Shown here one piece after another: positions 62,482 through 64,000 of a stretch of 64,000 bases of DNA. The stretch is from Bacillota bacterium. Its GTDB lineage: Bacteria > Bacillota > Clostridia > Lachnospirales > Lachnospiraceae. The stretch spans positions 156,353 through 220,352 of the forward strand of contig JAEZTJ010000082.1 of NCBI GenBank assembly GCA_023421505.1, read 5' to 3'. The notes under the pieces are model-generated. The model saw only the letters and a program-made list of their open reading frames with translations, searched no databases and was not told where the DNA came from. Numbering within the stretch: position 1 is the stretch's first letter; each line of letters starts with the position of its first letter. Both the position numbers and the translations under genes were made by a program.

Positions 62482-62519
62482 AAAAAAAGCCTGTCATCAA
62501 GGATAGCTTCTGCTTTTTT
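62482..62519 (-). terminator. first leader terminator (attenuator)
   Basis: Minus strand: AAAAAAGC pairs with GCTTTTTTT about ten bases after the leader peptide stop. An alternative pairing of AAGCTATC with GACAGGCTT could form an antiterminator or stronger stem. Confidence 0.65.
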
Positions 62520-62528
62520 ATTGCTTGC

Positions 62529-62555
62529 TTATCTTAAACGAATTGATGCTGTCAT
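62529..62555 (-). CDS. leader peptide MTASIRLR of the Mef-like efflux gene
   Basis: Eight codons encode MTASIRLR, then TAA. AGGAGG (62566-62571) lies ten bases upstream of the ATG, a better ribosome site than most genes here. The Arg-Leu-Arg ending is the known macrolide-dependent arrest motif (as in ErmDL), and the peptide differs at one residue from the MTASMRLR leader that I recall for mef/msr(D) elements. Stalling would change folding of the terminators downstream. Confidence 0.8.
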   Translation of the reverse strand: MTASIRLR

Positions 62556-62594
62556 GGTTTTAATTCCTCCTACATCCTTATTTAATCCACAGAT

Positions 62595-62623
62595 ATTCTA
62601 GCATGAATAATCGGCATAATCAA
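62595..62623 (-). promoter_or_regulatory. promoter of the attenuated Mef-like gene
   Basis: Minus strand: TTGATT (62618-62623), 17-bp spacer, TAGAAT (62595-62600). The transcript would begin near 62588, giving a leader of about 318 bases. Confidence 0.8.
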
Positions 62624-62717
62624 TGTTTGAAAATGGTTATTCTATTACTTAACAGGGTTGTAAGATATAAAAAGTAAGTGCTCTTTCAACGTTTAACTAC
62701 TGTTTGTATTATTTTAC

Positions 62718-63680
62718 TCATATAATACCTCCAGTTTTAGTAATTTGATCATTTCTAAGATTCATTAACATTTCTGACACTGTTGGTCTATACGTCTCCA
62801 ATAGATTACTATAATCACCCGTCTTTTTCACTTCCTGCAGCTGTGTATAAAACTCCTCATTTCCAACTCTTCCGAACAAAAGCGCTAGCAAATTCAAGTC
62901 ATAATCGTGTTGAGCCTCACTCAGAGCCCCTTTAGAATAGGCAACTGTCAAAAGATCATAGTTTCTGATTTCTCTACCTATGTTCTGTGCTGCATCGTAT
63001 AAATCAGGATCCATTTCTCTAAGGTACCATAAATATCTGGTTTCTATATTACTATTCGGTGTCCCGCTACAAATCCAATTTGCTATATCATCAAGAGATG
63101 CTTGCATACCCTGATCGTCTAGCAGATGCATTTTATACGAGCCATCCTCATCTAAAGTAAATGTATATTTACCATCTTCTGAATATTTTGTTGTAGACCA
63201 GTTATATTTTGTTTTTGATTCATCTTCTATTAATACCTTAAATGCTTCTCTTACAGCACTTCCTGCAGATATATTCTCATTGACTTCCATTTTCCCACTG
63301 GCTACCGCAATTTGTACAAGTTTATAGTCCGAAATGTTCTCGCCATGATAATAATAGCTTCCACATTCCTTAAGTTTTTCATAATTTTGAGGTAATTCTA
63401 CAGGAATATTATCTGTAACTGTTTCAGAAAACTCTTTTTTGGAACTCCCCTTTGTCTTTGCAAAAGGATTAGTACCAGTAACCTTAGCGGTACCATAATA
63501 TGCCTTCACATCTTCTTCCTGTAAAGCAACCGAGCCAAATAACGCCTCAGCCGATAAATGAAAGCTATCCCTGCGCATAGTGAAAGTGTTCTGGCTTTTC
63601 AGTCTACTTGAACTTCTATTTATTATACTAATTGTATCTTGCATATGTAATTGCTTATTCATTATTCCATATAGTTTCAT
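62718..63680 (-). CDS. unrecognised hydrophilic protein, 320 residues
   Basis: I do not recognise the family. There is no signal peptide or membrane helix. The N-terminal ~80 residues are Ser/Lys-rich and likely disordered, the middle has a beta segment (KYTFTLDEDGSYKMHLLDDQG), and the C-terminal 110 are helical (DDIANWICSG, YLWYLREMDPDLYDAAQNIGREI). GGGGTAAAG precedes the ATG; an ATG six codons later is possible. A structured leader lies upstream. A secreted-by-nonclassical or spore/flagellar-related role cannot be judged. Confidence 0.65.
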   Translation of the reverse strand: MKLYGIMNKQLHMQDTISIINRSSSRLKSQNTFTMRRDSFHLSAEALFGSVALQEEDVKAYYGTAKVTGTNPFAKTKGSSKKEFSETVTDNIPVELPQNYEKLKECGSYYYHGENISDYKLVQIAVASGKMEVNENISAGSAVREAFKVLIEDESKTKYNWSTTKYSEDGKYTFTLDEDGSYKMHLLDDQGMQASLDDIANWICSGTPNSNIETRYLWYLREMDPDLYDAAQNIGREIRNYDLLTVAYSKGALSEAQHDYDLNLLALLFGRVGNEEFYTQLQEVKKTGDYSNLLETYRPTVSEMLMNLRNDQITKTGGII

Positions 63681-63800
63681 ACTTTACCCCATCCCTGCAC
63701 TGCTTATTTGGCTTGCTTGCGAGACAATGCGCAGCTCAAGTTTGTATGTGCAGTGCAGACACAAACTTGCCGAGTGAAAGATTTGAAAAATCTTTCACTC
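63681..63800 (-). promoter_or_regulatory. structured leader element, diverged copy 6 (before the 320-residue gene)
   Basis: Minus strand: a perfect 13-bp hairpin (63772-63800, GAGTGAAAGATTT arms), then CGGCAAGTTTGTG, a second hairpin CAAGTTTGT/ACAAACTTG (63737-63769), then GGATGGGG and the start codon. The order hairpin-CGGCAA-TTTGTG-ribosome site repeats that of copies 1 and 2. Confidence 0.55.
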
Positions 63801-64000
63801 TTCTCTCCCTCAATAGCCTGGCACCTTGTTAATTCTTCAATAATTCCAGCAGAATTTTCAATATAATAGCTAATTAATGCTTGCTCAGCAGGAGCCGCTA
63901 AGCGGCAACTGCATCATCTTCATATATTTTTATCCGGAATAATTTCCGGAGTTTGAACCTTGAAAATATCGAAATAAAAATTAGGCTCAAAAACATCTTC
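63801..64000. other. 200-bp intergenic end of window
   Basis: No gene is seen. TCCGGAA/TTCCGGA near 63931-63948 and GCCGCT/AGCGGC near 63893-63905 are small inverted repeats, possibly a terminator or leader of a gene outside the window. Confidence 0.4.

Overview
The window reads as chromosomal DNA of a low-GC, anaerobic, spore-forming Firmicute, most like a member of the Lachnospiraceae (clostridial cluster XIVa). The reasons are AT-rich spacers, strong AGGAGG-type ribosome sites, frequent TTG/GTG starts, an H-type small acid-soluble spore protein, ferredoxin-type oxidoreductases, an orphan ECF S component, many two-component/ABC modules and no aerobic respiration genes. I see no rRNA, tRNA, CRISPR array, prophage or intact transposase.

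Layout. 0-8.7 kb: two TruA paralogues (the second with catalytic Asp replaced by Glu), an Fe-S aldo/keto reductase, a DUF3160 lipoprotein, a KapD-like exonuclease, a metallophosphoesterase and a CBS protein. 8.7-14.9 kb: a six-gene minus-strand operon of partner-switching type (STAS antagonist, DUF2156 protein, MATE transporter fused to an RsbW-like ATPase domain, GNAT, membrane SpoIIE-type phosphatase, RsbW-like kinase). 15-19.8 kb: a small gene whose terminator loop is split by a palindromic MITE, an orphan ECF S component, and a MurL-MurD pair for an alternative route to D-Glu in peptidoglycan. 20-38.7 kb: a MerR regulator, two ABC-FtsX fusion proteins, a complete response regulator/kinase/ABC module, a PadR-DUF2812 pair with clear palindromic operators, a GT-C-like membrane protein and a Nat-type ABC exporter. 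38.8-51.8 kb: accessory surface and small enzyme genes, sspH, a diguanylate cyclase, a broken ECF sigma gene and a flavodoxin.

51.8-56.3 kb: a tryptophanase operon (tnaA, an NSS-family Na+ symporter and its tiny MetS-like subunit) beside ridA and a YheO/DauR-type regulator. This suggests inducible tryptophan use with clearance of reactive enamines. 56.6-63.7 kb: an alpha/alpha-toroid protein, a MarR/EFR1-ferredoxin operon, a class D beta-lactamase lipoprotein, a cold-shock gene, and a Mef-like efflux gene with an attenuator leader encoding the peptide MTASIRLR. That leader is strikingly like macrolide-sensing leader peptides.

Three features cut across the gene map. A structured leader element (hairpin, then CGGCAAATTTGTGCGCTG, then a second stem joined to the Shine-Dalgarno) recurs before unrelated start codons. 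A second, palindromic repeat family appears as one full copy with a 10-bp target duplication plus partial copies. Many start codons are decided by ribosome sites lying inside longer open frames, and I moved those starts downstream.
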